This document shows positions 5,115 to 5,620 of a stretch of 5,620 bases of DNA, piece by piece. The position numbers were made by a program, and so were the translations under genes. Each line of letters begins with the position of its first letter. Positions within the stretch are counted from its first letter, which is position 1. The notes under the pieces are model-generated. The model made no database searches and was not told the DNA's origin. It saw only the letters and a list, made by a program, of their open reading frames with translations. This DNA comes from CAVAWX01 sp963642995 (GTDB lineage: Bacteria; Actinomycetota; Coriobacteriia; Coriobacteriales; QAMH01). The stretch spans positions 1 to 5,620 of the forward strand of contig CAVIIZ010000048.1 in the NCBI GenBank assembly GCA_963642995.1, read 5' to 3'.

Positions 5115-5594
5115 ATGGCCGCGCTGCGTGTCTTTGCCGACACCAATATCCTCGTCGATTTTTTGAGCAAGCGCGAGCCGTTCTACCGATCCGCGCGGCT
5201 GCTCATGTTATGCGCGAAGGTGGGGGAGTTCGAGCTGTTTGCAAGTTCCTCGCAGTTCACCGACCTCGTGTACGTCCTTTCCGACGGCGGCAGGCGCGAG
5301 CTCGTGCCGGCGGTGCTCGGCCGCCTGCGCGAGTTGCGCACGTTCGTGGAGGTCTTCGCCGCCGGTCCTGCGGAGGTCGACAGGATGCTTTCCGCGGGGT
5401 GGAAAGACCCCGAAGATTCCCTCGTTTTCGAATGCGCCCTGTCCTGCAAGGCCGACGTCATAGCGACGAGGGACGTGAAGGGCTTCGAGAGCTCTGCCAT
5501 TCCGGCCTTCGATTGCGAGGGGCTGTTCTCGTGGGTGGCGAAGGAACGGGGAATCGACTATGTCGAGCTCGACAGGTCCGCGTTTTCAGATTGA
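5115..5594 (+). CDS. PIN-domain toxin (probable endoribonuclease, PIN_3-like)
   Basis: The product is 159 residues. The ATG at 5115 is two bases after the antitoxin stop, with only a GGGGG (5099-5103) upstream, so translation is probably coupled. The whole protein is one PIN domain. RVFADTNILVDFL (5-17) carries the first acidic residue, Asp9. Asp50 lies in SQFTDLVYVL, Asp98/Glu100/Asp101 in KDPEDSLVFECA, and Asp120 in IATRDVKGF. These are the usual metal-binding positions of PIN nucleases, so the enzyme looks active. The layout (FYRSARLL helix, later EDSLVFECA, then TRDVKGF) resembles the PIN_3 family rather than the shortest VapC proteins. Expected role: Mg-dependent RNA cleavage in the cytoplasm when the antitoxin is lost. 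The RNA target cannot be read from sequence. Confidence 0.87.
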   Translation: MAALRVFADTNILVDFLSKREPFYRSARLLMLCAKVGEFELFASSSQFTDLVYVLSDGGRRELVPAVLGRLRELRTFVEVFAAGPAEVDRMLSAGWKDPEDSLVFECALSCKADVIATRDVKGFESSAIPAFDCEGLFSWVAKERGIDYVELDRSAFSD

Positions 5595-5620
5595 CCGGGG
5601 GCACGCAGCACGAGCAGGGG

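Noticed and set aside
1..5620. CRISPR arrays, tRNA/rRNA genes, insertion sequences
   Set aside because: No regularly spaced repeats, cloverleaf-like sequence, transposase motifs or terminal inverted repeats were seen.

Overview
The window looks like chromosomal DNA from a high-GC actinobacterium, most likely a gut coriobacterium of the Eggerthellaceae type (Eggerthella, Gordonibacter, Adlercreutzia and relatives). That placement rests on the strong GC bias, Shine-Dalgarno starts, and a pilus locus of the corynebacterial SpaA type with class C sortases. It is an inference from style, not from a marker gene.

Layout, all on the + strand. (1) Positions 3-311 are the C-terminal end of a surface or pilus protein that begins outside the window. 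It has a SpaA/CnaB-type E-box and an unusual sorting signal, MPLAG. (2) Positions 312-699 are a 388-base gap. It holds a short decayed-looking repeat of the upstream gene's 3' end, an AT-richer patch with candidate promoter elements, a G8 tract, and a leader with a hairpin next to the ribosome binding site. (3) Positions 700-2445 encode the major pilin: signal peptide, an exact WxxxVxVYPK pilin motif, an isopeptide-type middle domain, a CnaB/SpaA domain with E-box, and LPLTG. (4) A GC-rich hairpin terminator or attenuator follows the pilin, then a 217-base gap with a second stem-loop and a candidate promoter. (5) Positions 2663-3880 and 3880-4623 are two different class C-type sortases that overlap by one base. 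(6) After a 192-base gap with inverted repeats and a good promoter/operator come a RelB/DinJ-like antitoxin (4816-5112) and a PIN-domain toxin (5115-5594).

How the parts work together: the pilin and the upstream protein are exported by Sec. The first sortase has a DPF lid and a C-terminal membrane anchor. It is the best candidate for polymerising the LPLTG pilin through Lys184. The second has no DP-aromatic lid and no C-terminal anchor. It may attach the MPLAG protein, anchor the base, or share the work. The terminator between pilin and sortases would keep pilin mRNA in excess over the enzymes. The toxin-antitoxin pair is a separate, autoregulated unit.

The window is essentially a recognisable pilus locus plus a recognisable toxin-antitoxin module; no wholly new system is evident. 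The unusual points are the two different sorting signals beside two dissimilar sortases, the 133-residue cytoplasmic tail on the first sortase, a phased G7 tract whose -1 slip would fuse the two sortases, and a twin-arginine-like N-terminus on the second.
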